Under the pieces are notes generated by a model. It saw only the letters and a list, made by a program, of their open reading frames with translations. It made no database searches and had not been told where the DNA came from. 64,000 bases of DNA from Paeniglutamicibacter antarcticus. Its GTDB lineage: Bacteria; Actinomycetota; Actinomycetes; Actinomycetales; Micrococcaceae. Location of the stretch: NCBI RefSeq assembly GCF_900010755.1, contig NZ_CZJT01000110.1, positions 62,001-126,000 on the forward strand, in the 5' to 3' direction. The position numbers were made by a program, and so were the translations under genes. Below, piece by piece: positions 46,432 to 55,689 of this stretch. Position 1 is the first letter of the stretch. Each line of letters opens with the position of its first letter.

Positions 46432-47213
46432 GCTTCCAGTCCGTATCCTTGGGTCCGCAGTTCCCGGCGGGTGGCACCTGCACGCATTTTCTCCAAGAGT
46501 TCTTCGCGTCCGGGTGCCCATTCGTATTTCAACAACTTCGCGGCCTTGGCCTGATCTGTTTCGCCTTCCCCGTAGGCGGGGCAAAGCGTCGTCAACGGGC
46601 AGGCGCCGCAAGCTGGCTTGCGGGCGTGGCAGACCCGGCGCCCATGGAAGACCACCCGGTGGCTGAGCATCGTCCAGTCACGCGGTTCAAAGAGCGTGCC
46701 GATCTCGTGTTCGATCTTTACCGGGTCGGTTTCCTCGGTCCAGCCAAAGCGGCGGGCCAAGCGCATGAAATGGGTGTCAACGGTAATCCCCGGAACGCCA
46801 AACGCGTTGCCGAGGACGACGTTTGCTGTTTTGCGGCCCACTCCCGCAAGTGTCACCAGGTCCTCAAGACGGCCAGGGACCTCCCCGTCGAATTCGTCGA
46901 CGATCCGGTTGGACAGTGCGAGCAATGAGTTGGCCTTGGCCCGGAAGAAGCCGGTGGGTCTGATGATTTCCTGGAGTTCCTCGGGTTGGGCCTGGCTCAT
47001 GGCAAGCGCATCGGGGTATTTCCCAAACAGCGCAGGGGTGATCGCGTTGACCCGCACATCAGTGGTTTGTGCCGAGAGCACCGTTGCCACCAAGAGTTCA
47101 AAGGCATTGGTGAAGTCGAGCTCGGCCACCGCATACGGATAGGTTTCGGCGAGCACCCTGTTTATTTTCCGGGCCCTGCGCTTTCGACCCAGCTCGGTTT
47201 CCTCGGGCTTCAT
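46428..47213 (-). CDS. nth: Endonuclease III
   Basis: A DNA glycosylase/AP lyase that removes oxidised pyrimidines. The 261-residue product has the helix-hairpin-helix LAGVGRKTANVVLG with catalytic Lys128, catalytic Asp146 (VDTHFMRLARR) and the four cysteines of the 4Fe-4S cluster at 195, 202, 205 and 211 in the C-x6-C-x2-C-x5-C spacing. It lies 3 bases after the large membrane protein gene and overlaps the NUDIX gene, so all three form one unit. Confidence 0.95.
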   Translation of the reverse strand: MKPEETELGRKRRARKINRVLAETYPYAVAELDFTNAFELLVATVLSAQTTDVRVNAITPALFGKYPDALAMSQAQPEELQEIIRPTGFFRAKANSLLALSNRIVDEFDGEVPGRLEDLVTLAGVGRKTANVVLGNAFGVPGITVDTHFMRLARRFGWTEETDPVKIEHEIGTLFEPRDWTMLSHRVVFHGRRVCHARKPACGACPLTTLCPAYGEGETDQAKAAKLLKYEWAPGREELLEKMRAGATRRELRTQGYGLEA

Positions 47214-47216
47214 TGA

Positions 47217-48791
47217 TTAATTGTCCGGGAATTGCAGGTTGCCAAGTTCGCGCAGGATCGCCGGACGATCCCCGTCAAGATTGATCAGGTATTCGGTCCC
47301 TCGATCTTCAAGGCAGAGGATCCACACCCCTGGCTGCAGCGTGGTCATCACGGCACCGCTGCGCGGGTCATAGACCGGGCGGGCCTGGTTCAGGGCGAAC
47401 CAGAAGCTGTTGGAGGCAGGTTCAGGTTCCACCGCATCGGCGCGGGCACCGAACGGCTCGTCATCCTTGGCCTTCTGGTTGGCGGCCGCGGCCAATTGGG
47501 TGGCCAGCTCTTCCCTGGACAACGCTGCCGTCGCCTGATGTCCACCCGGGGCAACGGGAGTGGCAGAGGTTGCCGGCTCAGGGCTTTGGGCGAGCTTGGG
47601 CGTTTGAACGTTTGCCGGTGGTGCATCCTGCGCCTTGGCCGGCGTTGCCGCCTGGATCAACCCGGTGGGCGCAGCATCCGAGTCATTGCCGGCTGCCTTG
47701 CCGATGACCGATTCCTGCTGGTTCAGGTTGATCTCCGGGAACTCGGTGCCACCGGATTCCTTGGGTTCTTCACTGGCCTTGGATTCCGGTTTGGGTTCGG
47801 TCTCCAGGTCGGTTTCCGGGGAAGCTGCGGGTTCCTTGGCCACGGCTTCAGCCTTTCCAGCGGATGCGTTTCCGGCGTTGGATCCGGCATCGCTGGTTTC
47901 TGCGGAAACTGCGGCGCTGTTGTCCTTCGAGTCCGCCGTTACGGGGCCGGCCACGGCAGCCGCATCTTCTGCCGTGTCCAGTGGCGTGCCTGTTGTTTCG
48001 GGCGCGGATTCCTTGGAATCTTCCGTCGCGGTTTCCCGTGCAGTGGAAGATTTCCCGGGGGTTTCGGCCGCCGAAGGTGCGCCCAGGGTTGCCAAGGCGG
48101 AAGCCGCGGCCGCTGACGGGCCACCTGGGGAAACCTTTTTTTCAACAGGCTTCGAAGCGTCGTTTACCGGCATGGAGGATTTGGGCGCCGAGCTGGAAGA
48201 TGGCGTGGACCGCGCGCTGCTGGCGCCGAAGCCTTCTGCGGAATCTTCGGTGACCGGGGACGCATCGGCTGCCGCTGGATGCGCGATTGCCACCGGTCGG
48301 ACGTCGGCGGTGATGACAGAGTCGCCACCTGGAACGAAATCTTTGCGGAAGCTGCCGAAGTAGCGGGCCAGGGTGGTTCCCAGGAGCATCGCGATGGCCC
48401 CGAACAAGCCGATCAGGTAAGCCGGCGAGGTGGTCGCCGCGTAGGAGTTGAAGAAGTATGCACCGGAAATCATGGCAACCACGGAACCAAACTGGTCAAG
48501 GCTCAACGACCCCACCCGTACCTTGGTGCGCTGGGTGAGCCTGCGCCAAGCGAACCCGGCTCCGACACCCAAGGGAAGCAGCAAGGAAACCAACAGGTGG
48601 AACGGCAGTCCGGGGAAAATCCACATGTTCACGCTGACGGTCTTGGTCCAGGGAATAGGTACCAAGGATCCGACCAACACGAGGATCGCACCCGCAACAA
48701 CCACCGTGTCGCGCAGCGTCAGCGGACCCACCAGGGCCTTGACTTCAGTGGCAGGCTTGCCGCCTTGTTCTCCAACGTGCACCTGTTCCAT
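47217..48791 (-). CDS. Membrane protein with long disordered region and conserved C-terminal domain
   Basis: A 524-residue protein in three parts: four membrane segments in the first 150 residues, a 280-residue low-complexity stretch rich in Ala, Ser, Glu, Pro and Thr, and a compact C-terminal domain of about 70 residues (FALNQARPVYDPRSGAVM, then GVWILCLEDRGTEYLINL). I do not recognise the family by name. The ATG at 48791 was taken; a TTG at 48830 is possible. It is the first gene of a unit with nth and NUDIX, divergent from acs. Confidence 0.8.
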   Translation of the reverse strand: MEQVHVGEQGGKPATEVKALVGPLTLRDTVVVAGAILVLVGSLVPIPWTKTVSVNMWIFPGLPFHLLVSLLLPLGVGAGFAWRRLTQRTKVRVGSLSLDQFGSVVAMISGAYFFNSYAATTSPAYLIGLFGAIAMLLGTTLARYFGSFRKDFVPGGDSVITADVRPVAIAHPAAADASPVTEDSAEGFGASSARSTPSSSSAPKSSMPVNDASKPVEKKVSPGGPSAAAASALATLGAPSAAETPGKSSTARETATEDSKESAPETTGTPLDTAEDAAAVAGPVTADSKDNSAAVSAETSDAGSNAGNASAGKAEAVAKEPAASPETDLETEPKPESKASEEPKESGGTEFPEINLNQQESVIGKAAGNDSDAAPTGLIQAATPAKAQDAPPANVQTPKLAQSPEPATSATPVAPGGHQATAALSREELATQLAAAANQKAKDDEPFGARADAVEPEPASNSFWFALNQARPVYDPRSGAVMTTLQPGVWILCLEDRGTEYLINLDGDRPAILRELGNLQFPDN

Positions 48792-49121
48792 GGGGGAACC
48801 CCGCTTCTGTTCATCGTCGTTGCTAGTCAAACGACGCCCCGGCCCGGCCGGATTGTCTTTCTACAGCCTATCCGCGCCGAGGGGCATCTTCGCCCGTTGT
48901 GCCCCACCCGGAAATAGGTGTCGGGCAGATTCACCACATCCCCGTCACGGCGCACCACGCCCGACGGGGCGTGCGGAAAGCACAACCACTTATCGGCACA
49001 AGCTACCGCTCACCGCACAAACGCAGCCCTCCGCTGTCATATTTGTGACCGGCCGCACGGCGCTTGCGAAACTCGTTGTAACCTGACTCACAAGAACCCC
49101 CGCTGTTGGAAGGATCACCCG
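48792..49121. promoter_or_regulatory. Divergent region between the membrane protein gene and acs
   Basis: The 330-bp spacer holds a Crp-type palindrome at 49077-49092 (listed separately) and a weaker half-matched copy at 49044-49059. Long frames through it are shadows of the neighbouring coding regions. Confidence 0.5.
49077..49092. promoter_or_regulatory. Crp/GlxR-type operator upstream of acs
   Basis: TGTAA-CCTGAC-TCACA matches the Crp/GlxR consensus TGTGA-N6-TCACA at 9 of 10 positions. It is 30 bases before the acs GTG. A second weaker site, TGTGA-CCGGCC-GCACG, lies at 49044-49059. Regulation of acs by Crp is known in mycobacteria. Confidence 0.6.
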
Positions 49122-51104
49122 GTGCCGGAAAGCAATACCTCCACCATTGACAATCTCTCTCATGAGACCCGCTCGTTCGCCCCGAGCGCAGAGTTTGTGG
49201 CGCACGCAATCGCCAAGCCAGAACAATACGAGGCCGCCACCGCCGACCGTTTGGGGTACTGGGCAGACCAGGCCCGCAAGAACCTCACCTGGGACGCTGA
49301 TTTCACCGAGACGTTGGATTGGTCCGAGGCCCCCGTGGCCAAGTGGTTTGTCGGCGGCAAGGTCAATGCTGCCTACAACGCCCTTGACCGCCACGTTGAG
49401 GCAGGGCTGGGCGACCGCGTCGCCATCCACTTCGAGGGCGAACCGGGCGACACCCGCTCCTACACTTATGCGCAGTTGACCGAGGCGGTCAAGCAGGCAG
49501 CCAACGCCTTCGAATCCCTGGGCGTGGCCAAGGGCGACCGCGTGGCCGTCTACCTGCCGATGATCCCGGAAGCGGTGATCACCATGCTGGCCTGCGCCCG
49601 CATCGGCGCCATCCACTCGGTGGTCTTCGGTGGGTTCTCGGCCGACGCACTGCGCAGCCGCATCGATGACGGCGAGGCAAAGCTGGTGGTCACCGCGGAC
49701 GGAACCTTCCGCCGTGGCAAGCCATCGGCACTGAAACCGGCAGTCGACGAGGCGCTGTCAACCCCGGGCCACACCGTGGAAAACGTGCTTGTCGTCAAGC
49801 GCAACGGCGAAGACGTCAACTGGACCTCGCTGGATAAGTGGTGGCACGAGGCCGTCGAAACAGCCTCCACCGAGCACACAGCGGTGGGCCACGACTCGGA
49901 ACACCCGCTCTTCGTGCTGTACACCTCGGGCACCACCGGCAAGCCCAAGGGCATCATCCACACCACCGGCGGCTACCTCACCCAGGCATCGGCAACCCAC
50001 CGCGACACCTTCGACCTGCACCCGGAATCCGACGTGTTCTGGTGCACCGCCGACGTCGGCTGGGTCACCGGCCACTCCTACGTCGCTTACGCCCCGCTGA
50101 TCAACGGCGCCACCCAGATCATGTACGAGGGCACCCCGGATTCCCCGCATCAGGGCCGCTGGTGGGAAATCGTTGAAAAGTACGGCGTGACGATTCTTTA
50201 CACGGCACCGACCGCCATCCGCACGTTCATGAAATGGGGCCGGAGCATCCCGGATTCCTACGACCTGTCCTCGCTGCGCGTGCTCGGTTCGGTGGGCGAA
50301 TCCATCAACCCGGAGGCGTGGATGTGGTACCGCGACGTCATCGGCACCAACAACGGCAAGAACGGGGAGCGCAAGGAACACCCGGCACCGATCGTTGACA
50401 CCTGGTGGCAGACCGAGACCGGTGCACACATGATTGCCCCGCTTCCGGGCGTCACCGCCACCAAGCCGGGTTCTGCCCAGACCCCGGTCCCGGGCATCAC
50501 CGTCGATGTAGTCGATGAAATGGGCGTCTCCGTGGCCAACGGAGAGGGCGGCTTCCTGGTCATCCGTGATCCGTGGCCAGGGATGCTGCGTGGCATCTGG
50601 GGCGACATGGACCGCTACAAGGACACCTACTGGTCCCGCTTCGAGGGCATGTACTTCGCCGGCGACGGTGCCAAGCGTGACGAGGACGGCGATATCTGGT
50701 TGCTGGGCCGCGTCGATGACGTCATGAACGTCTCGGGGCACCGTCTGTCCACCACCGAGATCGAATCCTCACTGGTTGCACACCCGTACGTTGCCGAGGC
50801 AGCGGTTGTCGGGGCCAAGGATGAGACCACCGGCGAGGCGGTTGTCGCATTCGTGATCCTGCAGATCGAACCGCCCGAGGGCGAAGACGTGGTGGCCACA
50901 CTGAGGGCCCACGTCGGCAAGGACATCGGCCCGATCGCCAAGCCGCGCCACATCCTGGTGGTTCCGGAATTGCCCAAGACACGTTCGGGCAAGATCATGC
51001 GCCGCCTGCTCAAGGATGTTGCCGAGGGCCGTGAGGTCGGGGATGCAACAACCCTGGCAGACAACACAGTGATGACGCAGATCGCCGAGTCAATGCGCAA
51101 GTAG
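49122..51104 (+). CDS. acs: Acetyl-CoA synthetase
   Basis: Makes acetyl-CoA from acetate, ATP and CoA. The 660-residue product has the AMP-binding motif [11 protein letters not shown], the WWQTETG motif and the C-terminal GKIMRRLLK with the lysine that is acetylated in homologues and blocks activity. Such acetylation is reversed by AcuC/CobB deacetylases; an acuC gene lies at 12601. GTG at 49122 has AAGGA upstream. A Crp-type site sits 30 bases upstream. It is a single gene ending at a terminator. Confidence 0.95.
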   Translation: MPESNTSTIDNLSHETRSFAPSAEFVAHAIAKPEQYEAATADRLGYWADQARKNLTWDADFTETLDWSEAPVAKWFVGGKVNAAYNALDRHVEAGLGDRVAIHFEGEPGDTRSYTYAQLTEAVKQAANAFESLGVAKGDRVAVYLPMIPEAVITMLACARIGAIHSVVFGGFSADALRSRIDDGEAKLVVTADGTFRRGKPSALKPAVDEALSTPGHTVENVLVVKRNGEDVNWTSLDKWWHEAVETASTEHTAVGHDSEHPLFVLYTSGTTGKPKGIIHTTGGYLTQASATHRDTFDLHPESDVFWCTADVGWVTGHSYVAYAPLINGATQIMYEGTPDSPHQGRWWEIVEKYGVTILYTAPTAIRTFMKWGRSIPDSYDLSSLRVLGSVGESINPEAWMWYRDVIGTNNGKNGERKEHPAPIVDTWWQTETGAHMIAPLPGVTATKPGSAQTPVPGITVDVVDEMGVSVANGEGGFLVIRDPWPGMLRGIWGDMDRYKDTYWSRFEGMYFAGDGAKRDEDGDIWLLGRVDDVMNVSGHRLSTTEIESSLVAHPYVAEAAVVGAKDETTGEAVVAFVILQIEPPEGEDVVATLRAHVGKDIGPIAKPRHILVVPELPKTRSGKIMRRLLKDVAEGREVGDATTLADNTVMTQIAESMRK

Positions 51105-51114
51105 TTTTCAACCC

Positions 51115-51151
51115 AGGCGGGGTCACGGTGGTTTCCATCGTGGCCCCGCCT
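51115..51151 (+). terminator. Hairpin terminator after acs
   Basis: AGGCGGGG and CCCCGCCT arms extended by CACG/CGTG with one mismatch, 11 bases after the stop. The T-rich tail is weak (GTTCGTTTA). Confidence 0.7.
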
Positions 51152-51263
51152 GTTCGTTTAATGCGGCCGTCGCCTCGGATCGATCATGGACCCCTGGCCC
51201 AAAACAGGGGGTTTGCCCAGTCATTTCCGGCTTGATCAAGTGATTGCTGATTAGAGTGGAACC

Positions 51264-51719
51264 ATGAGCGAATCCCGCGCACCGCGCATCCTTGTCCTCA
51301 ACGGACCCAACTTGAATCTTCTGGGCACCCGGGAACCTGACATCTACGGGCATGAGACGCTGTCCGACGTGCAGGAATTGTGTGCCCGGACCGCGGCCGC
51401 AGCCGGATACGAAACAGAGTTCCTGCAGTCAAACCATGAGGGCGTGCTGATCGACGCCATCCACGCGGCACGCGGCAATGTCGCAGGCATTGTCTTCAAC
51501 CCCGGGGCCTTCACACACACGTCGGTCGCCCTGGCCGACGCCATCGCCGGTGTTGAACTGCCCGTCGTGGAGGTGCATATCTCCAATGTGCACAAGCGTG
51601 AAGCCTTCCGCCACCATTCCTACATCTCCCCCGTTGCCGCTGCCATCATCGTGGGGGCCGGGGTCAACGGATACGCACTTGGCGTGCAGCAGCTCATCCA
51701 GCTGGACACCCGCGGCTAA
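51264..51719 (+). CDS. aroQ: Type II 3-dehydroquinate dehydratase
   Basis: Converts 3-dehydroquinate to 3-dehydroshikimate in the shikimate pathway (or the quinate catabolic branch). The 151-residue product has the type II motifs [16 protein letters not shown] with the catalytic Tyr, SNHEG with an active-site His, NPGAFTHTS and VEVHISN. The pathway's first enzyme (aroG) is also in the window, 41 kb away. It is a single gene, 66 bases before the next. Confidence 0.95.
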   Translation: MSESRAPRILVLNGPNLNLLGTREPDIYGHETLSDVQELCARTAAAAGYETEFLQSNHEGVLIDAIHAARGNVAGIVFNPGAFTHTSVALADAIAGVELPVVEVHISNVHKREAFRHHSYISPVAAAIIVGAGVNGYALGVQQLIQLDTRG

Positions 51720-51784
51720 GCGGCTCGCCTCAAGCGCCCGGGAACCACAGCGGCAAGGCACCAACGATCCAAGGAGAGCTGTAC

Positions 51785-52090
51785 ATGAGCACCGAATGCG
51801 ACGTCCGCCGCTTGTGCCTGGATCTTCCGGGAGTCACCGAAAGACTGAGCTGGCAACGCCCAGCTTGGTTCGCCGCAACGCTCATGGCCCGCATCTGGGA
51901 CGACGGGGTGCTCACAGTAAAATCCCGCGAGCGAGAGGCGCTGGCGTCCATGGAACCGGCCACCTATTTCTGGACCCCGCACCACGACCGTTCGCCCCTG
52001 CTTCTGCTGGTCAGGCTCAACCGCGTCGAGGCTACCGAGTTGGCGGAGCTATTGGTTGAGTCGTATCGGCTGGCCAACGGCAGCGAATGA
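51785..52090 (+). CDS. MmcQ/YjbR family DNA-binding protein
   Basis: A 101-residue protein of the MmcQ/YjbR family (double-wing, cyclic AMP-like fold; biochemical function unknown). Family features are the N-terminal LDLPGVTERLSWQRPAWFAA, the central ARIWDDGVLTVKSREREAL and the C-terminal TELAELLVESYRLA. CAAGGAGAG precedes the ATG. The antisense frame over the same bases is a shadow. It follows aroQ on the same strand and may be co-transcribed. Confidence 0.85.
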   Translation: MSTECDVRRLCLDLPGVTERLSWQRPAWFAATLMARIWDDGVLTVKSREREALASMEPATYFWTPHHDRSPLLLLVRLNRVEATELAELLVESYRLANGSE

Positions 52091-52558
52091 TTCACGGTGG
52101 CTCCCCGGCCACAGCCGGCCCCACCGCCAACGAGCCACCGACTTGGCAGCAAGCGCCGAGCTGCTCGCGCTGGTTTCGGTGCCTTGGGCAACGTTGCTGC
52201 GGCCCCGGATTTGGTGGCAGGGGACTTGAAAACGAGTGGATCTGCGAATTGGCGCGTCGTGGCCCGGAAACAGCGGTCCGCGTGGTGTTCCATTCGACGG
52301 TCATCGCCTAGCTGAACCAGGTCGACCGAAACAAGTTTGCGGCTACCGTTTCATCGTTGGATTGCCGATGGGTCTCAAACGAAAACCGGTTCATGGACGC
52401 AACCGGCGGTTCAACGGAGGCATTGTCCGCCAGCCACTTCACCTTGAGCCTCCACGGGGGTGCCGCTGGCGCGCACTGGCCGGCACGGAGCCGACCTTCA
52501 TTGGCTGGGAACCGGCATCGCCGGCTAATCCTGTGTGCAGGTATGCGGCGCTGACCAG
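52091..52558. other. Spacer without a supported gene
   Basis: 468 bp between the YjbR stop and the MarP stop, convergent. Several short open frames exist on both strands, none with a good ribosome binding site or family resemblance, and in-frame stops appear in the one that looks most coding-like. It may be a decayed gene; I see no repeats or mobile DNA. Confidence 0.5.
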
Positions 52559-53743
52559 TTAGTGCGGTGAACAGGCGCCGGTTGGAACGGGTTCCCTGAA
52601 AGTCTGCGCCTGGGTGAAGGCTTTTTCGATTTCGTCCAGCGCCAGCGCATAGCCAACATTGGCGCCGCCCTTGGCCTTGGCGAAGATCATGCCTACAACG
52701 CGACCCTTGGAATCAAGAAGCGGTCCACCGGAATTTCCTTGTTCAATTTTTCCTGCCAGCTGGTAAATACGCAGGGGTTCGGGTTCGGCACCGTAGATGT
52801 TCAGAATCGAGATGGTGCTCAGGGATTCAACTACCGCTCCCTTGGCCTTGAATGGACCGCCACCGGGGTACCCGAGGAATGCGGCGGCCGCACCGCGGTC
52901 CAGGTCTTCACCGCGCTCAAGCGGTTTCAGGTCCAGCCCGGGAACCGCCAGCACTGCAATATCCGTCACCGAGTCGAAGTAAACGACCTTGGCCGAAAGG
53001 ACCTTGCCATCCATGGTTGTCACTGATGGTTCGGTAATCCCGGCAACCACGTGGGCGTTGGTCATCACGCGCTCCGGAGCCACGGTAAAACCGGAGCCCG
53101 ACTGGTTGACGCCGCAGGCGTAGGCGGTGCCGATAATCCTCACCACGGATTCCGCAGCATCGTTCACGGCGTCGCTCAACGACGAATCATCGGGAACCTC
53201 TACTGCGACTTGTGGAGCGAAGGGTTCAAGCAGCTCCGGTATGGTCTGCCCCATGACTGCCGCACGTGCAGTGGTAATGAGGTTTGTGACTGGTTTGGGG
53301 GTCAGCGTTTGTATGGTGCTAATGACCTTGGAGTCGGCAACCTGCTGGGAAACCCACGGTAGTCCCATGGTCGCGGCGGAAAAGGCGATAGCGGAAATCA
53401 CGAGCGATGCCATCGCGGTGTTGGCAACCCCGCCCAGTAGGCGATCGAATTTCTTCAACACAGGGAAGTTCAGCCATAAGCGGATTCTTTGTCCAATGGC
53501 TATTCCGATGCCTTGGCCTATCAAAATAAACACCACGCCTGCGGTGACAACCCAGAAAATTCTCCATCCTGGATTCGAAACCCACGTCGAAACCAAGGGA
53601 ATTCCAAAGAACGCCGCGATGCCGCCGGCGAGGAATCCAACAATGGCTCCAAGCGTCACAAAGAAGCCTTTACGCAGGCCAGAGGTCAAAAATCCAATCA
53701 AGGAAATGATGAGCAACAGGTCCAACCACGTCATTCCCCACAT
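52559..53743 (-). CDS. marP: MarP-type membrane serine protease (acid resistance)
   Basis: A periplasmic/extracytoplasmic serine protease anchored by a CvpA-like four-helix membrane domain (about 1-145). The trypsin-like domain has the full triad His231 (TNAHVV), Asp261 (DSVTDIAV) and Ser338 (QGNSGGPL), and a Cys210/Cys391 pair placed like the redox disulfide of mycobacterial MarP. MarP is needed for acid survival in M. tuberculosis. The start is ATG at 53743 or at 53734. It is divergent from crp, a conserved arrangement. Confidence 0.92.
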   Translation of the reverse strand: MWGMTWLDLLLIISLIGFLTSGLRKGFFVTLGAIVGFLAGGIAAFFGIPLVSTWVSNPGWRIFWVVTAGVVFILIGQGIGIAIGQRIRLWLNFPVLKKFDRLLGGVANTAMASLVISAIAFSAATMGLPWVSQQVADSKVISTIQTLTPKPVTNLITTARAAVMGQTIPELLEPFAPQVAVEVPDDSSLSDAVNDAAESVVRIIGTAYACGVNQSGSGFTVAPERVMTNAHVVAGITEPSVTTMDGKVLSAKVVYFDSVTDIAVLAVPGLDLKPLERGEDLDRGAAAAFLGYPGGGPFKAKGAVVESLSTISILNIYGAEPEPLRIYQLAGKIEQGNSGGPLLDSKGRVVGMIFAKAKGGANVGYALALDEIEKAFTQAQTFREPVPTGACSPH

Positions 53744-53880
53744 TAAGTCTGGACTCCCACTCGCTTACGTGCCGCACGATTCACGATCCAAAAAGCACCG
53801 GCAACCGTTCATCCTCCCGATTCTAGCGGGCAAGTCCGACGAATCCCCGCGATTCTAACCACATTTAGGCCGAAAACGCG

Positions 53881-53896
53881 TGTGGAAGCTGTCACA
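53881..53896. promoter_or_regulatory. Crp/GlxR operator in the crp promoter
   Basis: TGTGG-AAGCTG-TCACA matches the Crp consensus at 9 of 10 positions. A -10-like TAGATA lies at 53919-53924. The site centre is about 42 bases before the expected start, the position for a class II site, consistent with autoregulation. Confidence 0.7.
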
Positions 53897-53953
53897 TGGG
53901 CAAACCGTACGGCACAATTAGATAAGCGCTAACGACAGTTGACAGGAGATTTT

Positions 53954-54631
53954 ATGGACATCGAGGTACTGCGCCGAGCACCCCTCTTCGCTTCTTTGGG
54001 CGACGAGGTGTTCTCTGCATTGACTGAAGAACTAACTGAAGTAGATCTGTCCCGTGGAGCTTCGGTATTCCGCGAGGGCGATCAGGGCGATCAGCTCTAC
54101 TTCATCGTTTCGGGCAAGATCAAGCTGGGTCGCACTTCTTCCGATGGTCGTGAAAACCTTATTGCGGTGCTCGGCCCGGGCGAGTTGTTCGGCGAAATGG
54201 CATTGTTCGACCCGAGCCCGCGTAACGCCACGGCAACGGCAGTCTCTGAGACCCGCCTCGCCGGCCTGCGCCACGAGAACCTGCGCAAGGTCATCAAGAG
54301 CAGCCCGGAGGTTTCGGTTCAGTTGCTTCAGGCACTGGCTTCACGCCTGCGCCGCACCAATGAGTCGCTTGCCGACTTGGTGTTCTCGGATGTTCCGGGC
54401 CGCGTTGCCAAGGCACTGTTGGATCTGGCCGACCGTTTCGGCCGTCCGGCAACCGATGGCATCTTGGTTGCACACGAGTTGACCCAGGAAGAATTGGCTC
54501 AGCTGGTAGGCGCCTCACGCGAAACCGTGAACAAGGCCTTGGCCGAGTTCGTACAGCGCGGATGGTTGCGTCTTGAAGCACGCGCCGTCGTGATCTTGGA
54601 TATCCAGCGTTTGCGCCAGCGCTCACGCTAA
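53954..54631 (+). CDS. crp: Crp/Fnr family global regulator (GlxR/Crp type)
   Basis: A cyclic-nucleotide-type transcription factor of 225 residues. The cAMP pocket motif is FGEMALFDPSPRNATATA and the C-terminal winged helix has ELTQEELAQLVGASRETVNKALAEF. This family is called GlxR in corynebacteria and Crp in mycobacteria, and governs carbon metabolism, acetate use and respiration. The ATG at 53954 has AGGAGA upstream. The operator at 53881 suggests it controls its own gene, and the one at 49077 suggests that it controls acs. Confidence 0.93.
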   Translation: MDIEVLRRAPLFASLGDEVFSALTEELTEVDLSRGASVFREGDQGDQLYFIVSGKIKLGRTSSDGRENLIAVLGPGELFGEMALFDPSPRNATATAVSETRLAGLRHENLRKVIKSSPEVSVQLLQALASRLRRTNESLADLVFSDVPGRVAKALLDLADRFGRPATDGILVAHELTQEELAQLVGASRETVNKALAEFVQRGWLRLEARAVVILDIQRLRQRSR

Positions 54632-54645
54632 GTCCAACCGCAGTA

Positions 54646-54690
54646 CAGTGTGGCGGTGTTCCCCGGTTTCCGGGAAACACCGCCACACTG
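54646..54690. terminator. Bidirectional hairpin between crp and NUDIX gene
   Basis: A perfect 15-bp stem (54646-54660 with 54676-54690) and a further CCCGG/CCGGG inner stem, 15 bases after the crp stop. No U tract, so probably a structure-only terminator. Confidence 0.8.
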
Positions 54691-54716
54691 AGTTAAACAG
54701 CATTTAGCCTTGGCGC

Positions 54717-55649
54717 CTAGCGGCCACGGCCTCCGCCGCCACCCTCTGCGGCAGTGGTGGTGCTGACGTCAAGGAAGAAATCATCCCCAATCTGCACGAG
54801 CTCCGGGTGGTAACTTTTGAGTTCGCGGCGCACCGAGAGGTATGCGACGGTTCCACGCGTGGAAGCAATCTTTTCCAAGATCACTTCAACGGCCGGGGTG
54901 CTGACCATGCTCAAGGGCAGCCCTACGGTGTCCGGTGCACCTGCCGCATCGCCAAGCTCCGTGGTGTTGCGGGCGGCAAGCGCCTCCGCAGCAACCAGCC
55001 ATGAGGCCCACACACCCTTGCCCCGCAACAAAGAAGGTTCCTGACGCACCGGCAACGCCGCAGCGAAGTAACGGGTATCAAACCTGCGTAGGGCGAAGTT
55101 CGGGGAAATCCAGTGCGCGAGCGGGCGCAAAAGATCGGTTCGCAAACCCAAACCGCGCTTCCTCAAAACGCTGGCAAATGTCTTGTCTTGCCCGGCAACG
55201 GCTTCCCGGATACTCATCCAGTCTTCGCTGATGCAGTTTTCAACGACGGATAACTCATCGGTACCCGCAAGCAACACGCCGGTCTCTTCAAAAAGCTCAC
55301 GGATGGCACAGACAAGATGGGCCCGCACGAGTCGCTGGTCAAGGATGCCCAGGCGCTTGGACCACTCGGAAAGGCTTGGCCCGTACCAGGGAATGTCCTC
55401 GTCGTCATCGCTTTCAAGGCTCCCGCCAGGAAACGCGACACTCCCGAGCGGAGATCCACCTGGACGATATCCCACATAGGTTTCAACACCACGCGGGGAA
55501 TCACGGATCAACACCACCGACGATGCGCGGCGCGCCGCCCGCGGTGTGCGGCTTCCATAGGAAACCCAGTTCTCGGCCGCGTCCCGTTGTACCGGGGGCA
55601 GCGGAAAAAGCCTGCGCAAAAGCCCCGTCGACGGGCTCTGTGATTTCAT
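54717..55649 (-). CDS. NUDIX hydrolase
   Basis: A 310-residue NUDIX-domain protein. After a disordered start the domain begins ASSVVLIRDSPRGVETYVGYR, with PLGSVAFPGGSLE and the Nudix helix REVFEETGVLL (here RELFEETG). It ends in a Gly-rich tail AEGGGGGRGR. The substrate is unknown; these large actinobacterial NUDIX proteins sit next to ridA and crp in conserved order. I chose the ATG at 55649; TTG or GTG codons further upstream overlap ridA. Confidence 0.8.
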   Translation of the reverse strand: MKSQSPSTGLLRRLFPLPPVQRDAAENWVSYGSRTPRAARRASSVVLIRDSPRGVETYVGYRPGGSPLGSVAFPGGSLESDDDEDIPWYGPSLSEWSKRLGILDQRLVRAHLVCAIRELFEETGVLLAGTDELSVVENCISEDWMSIREAVAGQDKTFASVLRKRGLGLRTDLLRPLAHWISPNFALRRFDTRYFAAALPVRQEPSLLRGKGVWASWLVAAEALAARNTTELGDAAGAPDTVGLPLSMVSTPAVEVILEKIASTRGTVAYLSVRRELKSYHPELVQIGDDFFLDVSTTTAAEGGGGGRGR

Positions 55650-55689
55650 CACAGATGCGCCGTCCACGGGGCCGTTTGCATCATGCAAG

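Noticed and set aside
51716..51985. 89-codon minus-strand frame opposite the YjbR gene
   Set aside because: YjbR family features on the plus strand are clear; the antisense frame has none.
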